From the NCBI GenBank assembly GCA_013823985.1, contig PNNB01000055.1:1-64000 (forward strand): a DNA stretch of 64,000 nucleotides, in the 5' to 3' direction. A program made the translations under genes and the position numbers. The notes beneath the pieces are model-generated. The model had not been told where the DNA came from. It saw only the letters and a list, made by a program, of their open reading frames with translations, and did no database searches. Source of the DNA: Sphingopyxis sp. GTDB taxonomy: Bacteria > Pseudomonadota > Alphaproteobacteria > Sphingomonadales > Sphingomonadaceae. Positions 1 to 8,827 of this stretch are shown in pieces (the stretch's first letter is position 1; each line of letters starts with the position of its first letter).

Positions 1-61
1 GATGCCGACCGGGATCGATGTCGAAATCGTGTTTTTGGAAGGCGTGTTCATCAGCGGTTGA
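1..61 (+). CDS. C-terminal end of a TraB-like (VirB10-type) secretion protein, partial
   Basis: A frame is open from the left edge to TGA at 59-61; its last residues read VEIVFLEGVFISG. TraB proteins of F-type systems end in a similar hydrophobic beta strand, and in these operons traB sits just upstream of dsbC/traV. Only about 19 residues are visible, so the name rests on gene order. The stop lies 11 bases before the next start codon and next to that gene's ribosome-binding site, AGGAGAG at 61-67. Confidence 0.4.
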   Translation, partial: MPTGIDVEIVFLEGVFISG

Positions 62-72
62 GGAGAGTGACA

Positions 73-912
73 ATGAAGTGGAAGCAACTTACCTGGGGCT
101 TGGCCGCAGCGCTTCTGGGAAGCGGCGCATCGCTCGTCCTGGCATCGAACACCAGCGGATATGTGGCATCCGAGACGGACAAGTCCGTGCTTGCCCAGCT
201 GAAGCAGCGACTTCCCAAAACGCAGGTTTCGCGGATCAACTGCCAAATTGTCAGCGGTGTTTGCGAGGTCACCGCTGGTTCGCAAATCTTCTACATCGAT
301 CAGGGCGCGCGCTATTTGATGATCGGGCGCATATTCGACCTCGAAACCCGCCAGGACCTGACGGCGGCCCGGCTGGTCGACGTCAATCCCGATCTTCTGA
401 TCGGTGGCGCTGCGGGTTCACGCCGTGAAGCAGAAACGAGCCAAGCACAATTGCGGGGCCAGAACAGCGCCACGGGCAGAGGCATGGCCAAGACCTTGTC
501 GCTCGCCAGCCTGTCCGAGGCGGGCGCGATCATTTGGGGCAATCCGGCGGGTAAGACGGTCACCGTCTTTTCGGACTTTTCGTGCGGCTATTGCAAAGCA
601 CTGACCGTCACGCTCGAGCAACTCGACGTCCGCGTCATGGAACGGCCGATTTCCATTCTCGGCAGCCGCGCCATTGCCAACCAGGTATTTTGTGCGCGTG
701 ACCGCCGCAAAGCCCTGAAGGCTGCCTATTCCGGCCAGAGCATCCCAGAGACACGCAATTGCGACACCTCGGCACTTGATGCCAATGAGCGTTTTGCGCG
801 TGACAATGGGATTTCGGGTACGCCGGTACTGGTGCGCTCGGATGGTGCGGTGATCGAGGGCTATCGTCCCAAAGAGTATATCGCGAAGTGGTTGAACGAG
901 GTCCGATCATGA
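73..912 (+). CDS. dsbC: DsbC-like periplasmic thiol:disulfide interchange protein
   Basis: A 279-residue exported disulfide isomerase. The start is ATG 73, 6 bases after AGGAGAG. An N-terminal signal peptide (MKWKQLTWGLAAALLG...) is followed by a dimerisation-like region and a thioredoxin fold with the active-site motif CGYC at residues 171-174 and a cis-proline (GTP, Thr250-Pro251) typical of the DsbC/DsbG family. It would shuffle disulfide bonds in the periplasm. Its place as an early gene of the transfer operon suggests it serves the cysteine-rich TraN and TraU made later in the operon. Its stop overlaps the traV start (ATGA at 909-912), so the two are translationally coupled. Confidence 0.88.
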   Translation: MKWKQLTWGLAAALLGSGASLVLASNTSGYVASETDKSVLAQLKQRLPKTQVSRINCQIVSGVCEVTAGSQIFYIDQGARYLMIGRIFDLETRQDLTAARLVDVNPDLLIGGAAGSRREAETSQAQLRGQNSATGRGMAKTLSLASLSEAGAIIWGNPAGKTVTVFSDFSCGYCKALTVTLEQLDVRVMERPISILGSRAIANQVFCARDRRKALKAAYSGQSIPETRNCDTSALDANERFARDNGISGTPVLVRSDGAVIEGYRPKEYIAKWLNEVRS

Positions 913-2135
913 GCCGGTTGCTCTCTCGCACCGAAACCCGACGCCTTGCAGACGCGATCGCTGCGCGGTCGGGCCTGCGTCTTACGCAGTCGCGCCCGGC
1001 CTTGAACGAAGCCCAGGCTGTAGCATTGTGGCGGGCCGTTTGTGCGGAAGCGCCTCTCGTCACGAGCCACGACCCTAGCCGCGTTCAATTCCTCCGCGCG
1101 GAACAGATGGCGAGGCTCAATCTGGTGTTGACGCGCCAATCCGGTGGGTTGCTGGGCTGCGCGCAGGATCGAGTGACGATCGCTGAAGCCTATGCTTATT
1201 GGCGCATCGCAAATGCGGTGGCGCCATCGCCGGTGACCCACCGGAGCAATGACTTCGCGCGTCGAGGCGGTGCCGCTGCAGCAGCCTGTCTCGCGGCGTT
1301 GCCGCTCGCTGCCTGTGCGACGCTATTCGGCGGGAATGTGAAGGGAAATTTTTCCTGCTCGGCACCTGGCGGCACCTGTGCGCCGTCGACGGTGATTGAC
1401 GATGCGGCCCTTGCCACCATTCAGAATGCGCGTCCAATGACGCCGTCTTCGGGTCGATGGCCACAGCCGCACATTCGCGGTGAGGGCAAGATCATTACAG
1501 CGGGGAACGGCGTTGTGCATCGTGATCGGCGCGTTGTGAAAGTTGTCTTCCCTTCTTATGTCGACCAGCGCGGCTATCTCCATGAAGCCCGAGTGGTCCA
1601 TGCAGTTGCCGACGCAGGTGGCTGGATGGAGCTCGGTGCTGCTGGCCCTGAACCGCAAGCACCGACACCCATGTCACGTGAGCAGGCGGCTCAGATTGCG
1701 CCCCTCCCTGCGGAGCACGGCGTTTCCCAGGTAGGTTTGGCGGGTTGGTCGCTGGCGCGGGGTCAAGGCGGGTCCAGCACACAGGAACCGGATGGAGCGG
1801 GCGTGGGTGCACGCGCGCCCGATCCCGCAAGCGTCGCTGCGGCGCGTGCGCGCGGTCTTGGGCGGCGGCCGACGACGCCAGCTGAGATCAAGGCTGCCGT
1901 CGACGAGCAGCTAAGAGGCAAAGCACAATCGGTCGCTGCCGGGCCCGGGCTGGGTGCTGAGAGTTTGACCCAGAATCCTCAATCGATGCCGACGGTCGGA
2001 CCGGACTCAATGCCACCGGCCCGCGAAACCGAATTGAGCGGCGACAGCAAACCCAAGACCAAACGCCCAGCAGATGAGCAACCAGCAGTTGTGAACCAAC
2101 CCACAAACTTTCCCGGTAGAGTGGAGCAGGACTGA
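909..2135 (+). CDS. traV: TraV, outer-membrane lipoprotein of the F-type secretion core, with an N-terminal extension
   Basis: TraV forms the outer-membrane part of the secretion core complex with TraB and TraK. The signature follows a lipobox (LAAC, Cys136): a segment reading NVKGNFSCSAPGGTCAPS and then a disordered Pro/Gly-rich tail. The frame gives 408 residues from ATG 909. The lipobox is therefore preceded by about 110 residues unlike a signal peptide. An in-frame GTG at 1233 would give a 300-residue protein with a normal lipoprotein signal (Cys28). Either 909 starts a fusion, or the upstream part is an extra coding segment in frame. The stop overlaps the traC start (TGATG, 2133-2137). 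Confidence 0.85.
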   Translation: MSRLLSRTETRRLADAIAARSGLRLTQSRPALNEAQAVALWRAVCAEAPLVTSHDPSRVQFLRAEQMARLNLVLTRQSGGLLGCAQDRVTIAEAYAYWRIANAVAPSPVTHRSNDFARRGGAAAAACLAALPLAACATLFGGNVKGNFSCSAPGGTCAPSTVIDDAALATIQNARPMTPSSGRWPQPHIRGEGKIITAGNGVVHRDRRVVKVVFPSYVDQRGYLHEARVVHAVADAGGWMELGAAGPEPQAPTPMSREQAAQIAPLPAEHGVSQVGLAGWSLARGQGGSSTQEPDGAGVGARAPDPASVAAARARGLGRRPTTPAEIKAAVDEQLRGKAQSVAAGPGLGAESLTQNPQSMPTVGPDSMPPARETELSGDSKPKTKRPADEQPAVVNQPTNFPGRVEQD

Positions 2136-4723
2136 TGCCACAAGGTACCGGCCTTTGGGACCGATTCCTCACCATGTGTTTTGGCGATGCCGCGCAGCCC
2201 GAAGGCGAACGCGGTCGCTTGGGTGCGCCTATGCTGGCAAGCTGGGTGCCCTATCGCTCCTACGACACGCGCACACGGATGTTCGTCAACACCGACTCGC
2301 TCGGCTTTGTGCTCGAAACGGCTCCCATGATGGGGGCTGACGAGAAAAGCGGCGAAATACTCACCCAATTTCTGTCCGATGCGGTGCCTTCGGGTTGCCA
2401 CATCCAGTTCATCCATTGGCAAAGCCCGAGTATCGGTGAAAAAATTGCCGACTGGGTGATGCCGCGGGTCGTCGCCAAAGGCGTTTACGGACGCGCCGCC
2501 CAACATCGCGCGCGCTGGCTTCGGCGCGGCGCTTGGGAATCGCTGTCGCGCGATGCACCCTTTTATTTGAGGAATCACCGGGTCTTCATCAGTCTTGGCG
2601 CACCTTTGAACGGGGGTGTGACGCCCGAGACTTTGTCCAGCGTCCGCGACAGTCTGTACGGCACGTTACAGGCCCTCAGCATCCCCCACCGCGACGTCTC
2701 GCCTGTGGAGCTTATCGGCTATTTTGACGATTTTCTCTGCGCAGCTGTCGACAATGGCGACAAGCCCGAGACCTATAGCGAGCTCGATCCGATCGCCTAT
2801 CAATGCGTGCGCCGCGATCTCGAGACACAGGTCACGCCCGACCGGTTGCTCTTTCACGCCGAACGCTTCCGCGCGACCGGCGAAAGGGTCGATGGCGTGC
2901 CGATCATTGGCGAAATCATCCCCGACCAGTTTGACTGGCGCTTCTTTTCGGTTCGCAATTTTCCAAAGCAGTGGGCGCCATGGGACGTCCAGAAGATCAT
3001 CGGCGACATGATCAATGACAAGCTGCGCTTCGGCTGTAACGTGATGACGGTCCTGGGGCTTACCTATCCCGATGAGGAATCGGCCACTTCCAAGGCCGGT
3101 TTCAAGGTGATGCGCACGACCAGCCTTGCAGACACCAAATCCGCTCGTTTTCTGCCACAGCTCGCCGACCAGCGCGACGAGTGGCAACATGTCCAGCAGG
3201 AGATGCGTCAGGGCCGGAAGCTGTGTCAGGCCTATTATGGCGTCGGAGCGCTTTCGCCGCTTGGCCGTGGCGACATCAACGAACGGATGCTCAAGAGCGT
3301 CTACAAAGGCGCAGGCTGGGACCTGATCGATGAGCGCTATCTGCAGTTGATGGGGTTGCTCGCGGTGATGCCGCTTTCGCTTCCCAACGGGCTGAGTACC
3401 GACTTGTCGCGAATGAAGCGGTTCCGCACGATGTTGACGACAACTGCTGCCTCTATTGCTCCCATCCAGGGCGAATATTCGGGTGGCGCTATTCCGCATG
3501 TCCTGCTGATCGGGCGGCGCGGTCAGCCCTTCTTCTGGTCGCCGTTCCAGAACGCAGCGGGCAACCACAATGTCGCGGTGTTCGGCAAATCGGGTTCGGG
3601 CAAGTCGGTCTTTCTGCAGGACATCTGCGCCGCCATGGCCGGAGCCGGTGCCAAAGTCATTGTCATCGACGATGGCCGATCGTTCGAGCATATGGCCCGC
3701 GCCTTTGGCGGTGCCTTTGTCGAGTTCAGGCTCTCCTCGGGCTTTTCTTTAAACCCATTCGACATGATCGACGTCGACGCACTCGATCATGCCGAAGATG
3801 GCGAGGATTATGAAATAGAGTGCCTGGCAATGCTCAAATCGATCGTTGGCCAGATGGCGCGGCAGCAGGATCGATTGAGCGACACCGAGCGCGGATTGAT
3901 CGATGTTGCGGTTAGCCAGGTGTGGAACGCTCGCAAGCGCGAAGGAACGATTGACGATGTTGTTGCGGCACTTCGATCACAGCCGTCACCCTATGCCAAT
4001 GACCTTGCCGACGCGATGTCACCCTTTGTGCGGGGCGGGACCTATGGCAAATTTTTCGATGGTCCCTGCTCGATCGATTTGAGCGCAGGGCTCACCGTCT
4101 TCGAGCTGTCGGACCTTTCCTCCAAGCCTGAGTTGCGGTCGGTCTCGCTGACAGCACTCATGTTCCTGTCGCTGCGCGTGATGCGCCAGATGGACCGGTC
4201 TATCCCCAAGGCGATGATGATCGATGAGGCCTGGCAGCTGCTGGGTGGTGGCCAGATGGGGCAGGCGATCGAGACCTATGCACGAACCTGCCGTAAATAT
4301 GGCTCTTCGCTGATCACGGCCACCCAATCGCTCAATGATTTCTACAAGTCCGAAGGCTCGCTCGCCGCGCTTGAAAATTCGGATTGGTCGGTGGTGCTCC
4401 AGCAAAAGGAGGAAACCATCAATGATCTCGCCAAACACCAGCGGTTCGAGATGGATCATTATACCGAGGCGTTGCTCCGATCGCTCAAGCGCAACGGGGT
4501 CGAGTATTCCGACGTGCTGATCAAAGGGCCCGAAACGCTGGCGGTGGGCCGTCTCGTCCTCGATCCCTATTCGGCGACGCTTTACTCGTCGAGCCCGAGG
4601 ATATTTGCCGACATCGAAGCGCTGGCCAAAAGCGGCGTGCCGCTTGCCGATGCGATCGAACGGATTGCCTTCCCGAATCATCAGCCAGAGGCAGCGGCTG
4701 AGTTCCTGGAGGCGGCAGAATGA
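2135..4723 (+). CDS. traC: TraC, VirB4-family ATPase of the conjugative secretion system
   Basis: An 862-residue cytoplasmic/inner-membrane ATPase that powers pilus assembly and substrate export. The N-terminal TraC-F region is followed by the ATPase domain: Walker A GKSGSGKS at about residues 484-491 and Walker B MMIDEAWQLL with Asp697-Glu698. The length matches F TraC (about 875). It overlaps traV by one base and the next small gene by four bases (ATGA), so it lies inside the operon and shows no own promoter. Confidence 0.95.
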   Translation: MPQGTGLWDRFLTMCFGDAAQPEGERGRLGAPMLASWVPYRSYDTRTRMFVNTDSLGFVLETAPMMGADEKSGEILTQFLSDAVPSGCHIQFIHWQSPSIGEKIADWVMPRVVAKGVYGRAAQHRARWLRRGAWESLSRDAPFYLRNHRVFISLGAPLNGGVTPETLSSVRDSLYGTLQALSIPHRDVSPVELIGYFDDFLCAAVDNGDKPETYSELDPIAYQCVRRDLETQVTPDRLLFHAERFRATGERVDGVPIIGEIIPDQFDWRFFSVRNFPKQWAPWDVQKIIGDMINDKLRFGCNVMTVLGLTYPDEESATSKAGFKVMRTTSLADTKSARFLPQLADQRDEWQHVQQEMRQGRKLCQAYYGVGALSPLGRGDINERMLKSVYKGAGWDLIDERYLQLMGLLAVMPLSLPNGLSTDLSRMKRFRTMLTTTAASIAPIQGEYSGGAIPHVLLIGRRGQPFFWSPFQNAAGNHNVAVFGKSGSGKSVFLQDICAAMAGAGAKVIVIDDGRSFEHMARAFGGAFVEFRLSSGFSLNPFDMIDVDALDHAEDGEDYEIECLAMLKSIVGQMARQQDRLSDTERGLIDVAVSQVWNARKREGTIDDVVAALRSQPSPYANDLADAMSPFVRGGTYGKFFDGPCSIDLSAGLTVFELSDLSSKPELRSVSLTALMFLSLRVMRQMDRSIPKAMMIDEAWQLLGGGQMGQAIETYARTCRKYGSSLITATQSLNDFYKSEGSLAALENSDWSVVLQQKEETINDLAKHQRFEMDHYTEALLRSLKRNGVEYSDVLIKGPETLAVGRLVLDPYSATLYSSSPRIFADIEALAKSGVPLADAIERIAFPNHQPEAAAEFLEAAE

Positions 4724-5103
4724 CCGCCCAGGCTGCAACAACGGCTGTGCAGGCCGCAGGGCAGGGGACTCGCTGCGCTTTGCTCCACGGCATCCGCGTC
4801 GCGGACCTTTGCTATCTGGCGTTGCGGCTATCGGGTTGGGCGGTGGTGACCACCTGCTGCGTTGTCGCGGTCTATGCCGGCTTCTTCTGGATGCTCGGCC
4901 AGTTCAGCCTGGCCGGATTGATCCTGCACTTCGATAATTTCGGCGAGCGCTTCCTCGCAGCCGACGCGGTCCGTCGGTCGCGGTTTGAAGCGGAGCTTGC
5001 CGGCCTGAGTGCAGCTCTTTTTGCCCTGATCGGGTTTTTCCGGCGGCATTCATTCCCGCCCCTTTTTGCCGACAAGAAGGAGATAAGTAATGTCAGCAAG
5101 TAA
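4720..5103 (+). CDS. Small membrane protein between traC and trbI
   Basis: A 127-residue protein starting ATG 4720 inside the traC stop. It has a hydrophobic helix around residues 35-60 (LSGWAVVTTCCVVAVYAG), a second hydrophobic stretch near residues 58-70, and a third near residues 96-108 (LSAALFALIGFFRR), ending in a charged tail. I do not recognise a family. Tight coupling on both sides (it overlaps trbI by 14 bases) argues that it is a real part of the transfer operon, perhaps a membrane accessory of the secretion channel. Confidence 0.7.
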   Translation: MTAQAATTAVQAAGQGTRCALLHGIRVADLCYLALRLSGWAVVTTCCVVAVYAGFFWMLGQFSLAGLILHFDNFGERFLAADAVRRSRFEAELAGLSAALFALIGFFRRHSFPPLFADKKEISNVSK

Positions 5104-5635
5104 ACCTAGAACGCCGGTTTCGGGTGACGGTCCCCTGTTTGAGGGCGTGACGACGATAGCTGCTGCAACCACAGCGCATTCCATCAGCTGGGTCCCGGTT
5201 GCGGCTGTCTGCGCGCTCGTGTGCACGGGACTTTGGGGCGCATGGGTCACCCGCGAACTGGTCAGCAAAGAGCATATCGCCCCCATGGCACGTATTCAGC
5301 TGTCAACGATGGTCGGCGAATATGTCCAGGCACAGGCGCGTTCGGCAACGCCGCCCGACCAGGTCACGGCAGAAACCAAGGCGTTCATGGCCGAGGTTGA
5401 AGGCAATCTCAAAGCCAGAGGACAAAAGGGCCAGATCATCTTGGTCGGCGAGGCCGTGCTGGCAGGTGACGTCCCCGATATCACGGCCGAAGTGCGAAAG
5501 CAGGTCTTTGCCAAGGTGAAGATGCCGCAGCCGGCCCCGGCCCAGGCGGCGAGCGTGATGGGAGCGATGCAGCAGGCGATGGCAGACCCGGCTTTGCTGC
5601 CGCCGGTGGGGATTGGCGATGGACCACGCAAATAG
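5090..5635 (+). CDS. trbI: TrbI-type (F-type) conjugation protein
   Basis: A 181-residue inner-membrane protein with one transmembrane helix near residues 31-50 and a periplasmic domain. The segment GQIILVGEAVLAGDVPDIT followed by a short conserved helix resembles F TrbI, which affects pilus retraction and length. The start is ATG 5090, with AAGGAGA about 8 bases upstream inside the preceding gene. It overlaps the next gene (peptidase, start 5619) by 17 bases. Confidence 0.85.
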   Translation: MSASKPRTPVSGDGPLFEGVTTIAAATTAHSISWVPVAAVCALVCTGLWGAWVTRELVSKEHIAPMARIQLSTMVGEYVQAQARSATPPDQVTAETKAFMAEVEGNLKARGQKGQIILVGEAVLAGDVPDITAEVRKQVFAKVKMPQPAPAQAASVMGAMQQAMADPALLPPVGIGDGPRK

Positions 5636-6137
5636 GCAACCCGATCACAAACGCCGCTATGTGAGCATTGCGCTGCTTGCTGCCGTGCTGGCGGGTATAC
5701 AGGTGCTTGGCACCTGGCGCGACAGTCACGCGCTCTTCATCAACAGCAGTGCATCGCTCGCGCATTGGGCCTTCTTTGTCGAAAGCGGGCAGATGCCGAG
5801 CAAAGGCGAATATGCCTTTTTCCGGGCGCCCCAAACTGCGCTTGTGTCCCGCCATTTCGGGCGGACCGCGCCGCCATTTGGCAAGATAGTCTACGGTGTC
5901 GCGGGCGATGTTGTGAGCCGGTCTGACAATATTTTCGCTGTAAACGGCAAACCTGTGGCGGCCCTGAAACCTGAGTCACGGTTCGGAGAAAGGCTACTGC
6001 CGGGCCCCACAGGCGTGATCCCCGATGGATGCTATTTCATGGCAACCCCGCACCGCGATGGGTTCGACAGCCGCTATGCCGATATTGGCTTTGTGTGCCG
6101 CCGTCAGATTATCGGCACCGGAAAGGCAATCTTGTGA
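5619..6137 (+). CDS. S26-family (TraF/TrhF-type) conjugation signal peptidase
   Basis: A 172-residue membrane-anchored serine peptidase. A transmembrane helix at residues 14-31 is followed by the box I motif INSSASL (likely nucleophile Ser46), the general-base region FGKIVYGVAGD (likely Lys89), and the C-terminal box with PDGCYFMATPHRDGFDSRY, as in leader-peptidase-like TraF proteins. These mature pilin or other secreted transfer proteins. The Met/Leu-Pro after the catalytic serine in most relatives is Leu-Ala here. The start is ATG 5619; an in-frame TTG lies 6 bases upstream. The stop overlaps the traW GTG (GTGA). Confidence 0.85.
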   Translation: MDHANRQPDHKRRYVSIALLAAVLAGIQVLGTWRDSHALFINSSASLAHWAFFVESGQMPSKGEYAFFRAPQTALVSRHFGRTAPPFGKIVYGVAGDVVSRSDNIFAVNGKPVAALKPESRFGERLLPGPTGVIPDGCYFMATPHRDGFDSRYADIGFVCRRQIIGTGKAIL

Positions 6138-6784
6138 AAAGCAAGATCGTCTTGGGTTCGCTGTTCGCCCTGTGCGGCACTTCCGCGCTCGTGTACGCAG
6201 CCCATGTCCAGGCGCACGACTTTGGCCAGATGGGCGAAACCTTCCCGATCATCGAGCAGGATTTGCTCACGACGATCGAGGCCAGGCTGCGGAATCTTGA
6301 ATCGTCGGGGAAACTCGAAGCCCTCCAGGCGCAAATGCGCGAACAGGCCGTCGCCAGTGTCCGGCGCCCCACACCCGTCGCCGGGCTGAGCGCAGCGACG
6401 CAAAAGCGCGCATGGCTTTTTGATCCGTCCACCGTCGTCACAGAGGACATTCGCGACGATAAGGGCAATGTCATCGCAACACGCGGGCAACGCGTCAACC
6501 CGATGGCTTTCGTCAAGCTGACGCAGGATCTGGTATTCGTCGACGGTCGCGAAAAGGCGCAGGTCGACTGGGCGGTCGCGCGGTGGAGCACTTTGAAAGC
6601 AAAGATCATCTTTGTCGATGGCTCTCCCTTCGACCTGATGAAGCCCTACCAGCGCCGCTTCTATTTCGACCAGGGCGGGCAATTGACCGGTCGGTTCGGT
6701 ATCCGGCACACGCCTGCGGTCGTCACCGCCGCAGGCGACATGCTCAGCATAAGTGAAACGCCGATCGGAGTATCTCCGACATGA
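6134..6784 (+). CDS. traW: TraW, periplasmic pilus-assembly protein
   Basis: A 216-residue exported protein. A GTG at 6134, overlapping the previous stop, gives a clear signal peptide (VKSKIVLGSLFALCG...) followed by the TraW signature GQMGETFPIIEQDLL. The C-terminal half holds the paired motifs KLTQDLVFVDG and LKAKIIFVDGSPFDL typical of TraW, which works with TrbC and TraU in F pilus assembly. The stop overlaps the next start (ATGA). Confidence 0.92.
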   Translation: MKSKIVLGSLFALCGTSALVYAAHVQAHDFGQMGETFPIIEQDLLTTIEARLRNLESSGKLEALQAQMREQAVASVRRPTPVAGLSAATQKRAWLFDPSTVVTEDIRDDKGNVIATRGQRVNPMAFVKLTQDLVFVDGREKAQVDWAVARWSTLKAKIIFVDGSPFDLMKPYQRRFYFDQGGQLTGRFGIRHTPAVVTAAGDMLSISETPIGVSPT

Positions 6785-7053
6785 CACGGCATGTGCTCCT
6801 CGAATTTATTGCGACGCCCATGGCTGCCCCCGAAACACCTGCATTGCGCAGGCTTCGCTGGGCTTGGGTCACGCTGTGCGCCTGCCTGTGCGTGGGCGTC
6901 GGCCTGATCCGCTTCTGGGCAGGGATATTTGGCCTTTGGGCTTCGGTCGCGGTTATCGTGCTTGCGATCGCCACATTGTGGATCGGCTGGGTCTACTTCA
7001 CCACCAAAAACCGTGCTGATGCGGCATGGAATGCAAAAGAGCCTGAGGCATGA
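6781..7053 (+). CDS. Small two-helix membrane protein between traW and traU
   Basis: A 90-residue protein with hydrophobic helices at about residues 29-46 and 50-73 and charged termini. It starts inside the traW stop and ends inside the traU start, so it is translated as part of the operon. No family is recognised. It sits where other MPF-F operons may carry small inner-membrane accessory proteins. Confidence 0.7.
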   Translation: MTRHVLLEFIATPMAAPETPALRRLRWAWVTLCACLCVGVGLIRFWAGIFGLWASVAVIVLAIATLWIGWVYFTTKNRADAAWNAKEPEA

Positions 7054-8069
7054 TCGGGCGTCTTTTCAAGCCTGTTTGGGCAGCACTGGCGTGCATATCA
7101 GCGTTTGTTGCGGCGCCCGCACAGGCGCAGAATGTGACCTGTCACGGCAATTTTGTGAACCCGATCACCGATATCTGCTGGTCCTGCCTTTTCCCGCTGT
7201 CGATCGGCGGCCTTGACATCTGGAAGGGCGACCGACCCGATCCCAAAAACCCCGCCAATCCCATCTGCGCCTGTGGCAGCCCGGTACCGCGCATCGGTAT
7301 TTCGGTCGGGTTTTGGGAACCTGTGCGGCTTGTCGATGTCACCAACAAGCCCTGGTGTTTTCCCAATCTTGGCGGGATCAAGCTCGATCCGGGATTCGAC
7401 ATTGGCCATGGCCATGTCCAGGGGCGCTCACAAATCGGCGGCAAGACGCAAAACTCGTCGCAGTGGCAATCGCATTATTACATCTATCCATTGCTTTACT
7501 GGATGGAAATTTTGGTCGACTTTCTCTGCTTCGAGCAGAGCAGTTTCGATGTCGCCTATGTCACCGAACTCGACCCGCTGTGGCAGGATTCGTCGCTCAC
7601 CTCGATCATCAACCCTGAAGTTGCGCTCTTTGCCAATCCGATTGCGGCCGCAGCCTGTGCCGCTGATTGTGTCCAGTCTACGCGCAAACTTCCAATCGAC
7701 CAGCTCTTCTGGTGTGCCGGATGCAATGGCGGCATGTATCCGCTCAATGGCCATGTCGCGGCCCATGTAACCCAGGTGCAAGCTTCGCGGCTGGTTGCTG
7801 AACGCATGCTCTACAAGGTGCATCGCCAGGCCTTGGCCTGGGGTACCATGGGCTCGAAGGCGCTTTGCAGCAAATATCTGATGCCGGTGGTGCGCAAGCA
7901 GCAATATCGTCTCCAGATGACCAATCCGGTCGCAACCACAAGCGGCAGATACGCCTGTGCACCGATCGGTGCCACCACCATCATCCCGCAGACAGGCAAA
8001 GCCTATCCGGTGAAGGGCGAGGATTTTGGCTATCTGGTCTGGCGCAAACGCAATTGCTGCATGCTGTGA
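7050..8069 (+). CDS. traU: TraU, periplasmic conjugation protein
   Basis: A 339-residue exported protein. The signal peptide ends at APAQA. The mature part begins with the TraU signature (ITDICWSCLFPLSIGG, then a Cys-Ala-Cys pair, then GFWEPVRLVDVT) and is rich in cysteines that probably form disulfides. TraU is needed for DNA transfer more than for pilus assembly. The start overlaps the previous stop; a 14-base gap with GGGGGAAGGA separates it from trbC. Confidence 0.95.
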   Translation: MIGRLFKPVWAALACISAFVAAPAQAQNVTCHGNFVNPITDICWSCLFPLSIGGLDIWKGDRPDPKNPANPICACGSPVPRIGISVGFWEPVRLVDVTNKPWCFPNLGGIKLDPGFDIGHGHVQGRSQIGGKTQNSSQWQSHYYIYPLLYWMEILVDFLCFEQSSFDVAYVTELDPLWQDSSLTSIINPEVALFANPIAAAACAADCVQSTRKLPIDQLFWCAGCNGGMYPLNGHVAAHVTQVQASRLVAERMLYKVHRQALAWGTMGSKALCSKYLMPVVRKQQYRLQMTNPVATTSGRYACAPIGATTIIPQTGKAYPVKGEDFGYLVWRKRNCCML

Positions 8070-8083
8070 GGGGGGAAGGACCG

Positions 8084-8827
8084 ATGAAGTCAGCAATTGG
8101 ATCCGCCGCTGCCCTTCTCGGCATCGCACTGGTGTCTGCCGCCGTCGCCCAGAATGTCGAAGGCATCGATGTGACCGCCATCAAGGCAAAGACCGCAGCA
8201 GAGATGAAGGAAGCTGAGGATTTTGTCGCGGGCGTCCTCGATCGCGGCAAGGCTTTTGAGGAAGAAGCGCAGGAGATACAGTCGAACGGGATGGCCGCAC
8301 TCGCCAACATCCGGCCCGAGGAGTTGCCCAAAGGCCCAACCGGCGACATTGATTTTGATGCCCTTGTTGCAGGTGCCGCAGCCAATGCCGACGCCCCTGA
8401 CGGCAGCGGACCACTCTTCATTGTCTTTGCAAGCCTGTCGATGCCTCGTGAAGCGCTCTCGCGTTTGATCGTCGATACAACGCGGGCAGGGGGCGTAGTC
8501 GTTTTTCGCGGCTTTCCTGGCAATGACGCCAAAGCCTTTGTGAAAGGAATGCAGTCAGTCCTGAGTGGCCCTGAGCAACAGGCGCAAATTGCGATCGATC
8601 CGCGACTGTTTCGTGCCTTCAAAGTATCGGCAGCCCCTACCTTTGTTGCTGTGTCGACCGATTTTGAGCTGTGCTCAGGATTGAACTGCACATCGGCTGT
8701 GCCGGCGCATGACCGCATGATTGGCAATGTCACACTTGAATATGCACTCGAATCCTTTGTCGATGGCCGCGGGCCTGGTGCGTCTGTTGCCGGGGTCGCG
8801 CTTGCCCGATACCGAAAGCAAAATTGA
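8084..8827 (+). CDS. trbC: TrbC, F-type pilus assembly protein
   Basis: A 247-residue exported protein, start ATG 8084 after GGGGGAAGGA. The signal peptide ends near AVAQ. The C-terminal half is thioredoxin-like, with the F-type TrbC core PLFIVFASLSMPREALSRL and APTFVAVSTDF. In F, TrbC interacts with TraW and TraU. The stop overlaps the traN start (TGATG at 8825-8829). Confidence 0.92.
   Translation: MKSAIGSAAALLGIALVSAAVAQNVEGIDVTAIKAKTAAEMKEAEDFVAGVLDRGKAFEEEAQEIQSNGMAALANIRPEELPKGPTGDIDFDALVAGAAANADAPDGSGPLFIVFASLSMPREALSRLIVDTTRAGGVVVFRGFPGNDAKAFVKGMQSVLSGPEQQAQIAIDPRLFRAFKVSAAPTFVAVSTDFELCSGLNCTSAVPAHDRMIGNVTLEYALESFVDGRGPGASVAGVALARYRKQN

Noticed and set aside
2666..3691. A 341-codon frame antisense to traC.
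   Set aside because: traC is conserved along its full length here; the antisense frame has no family features.
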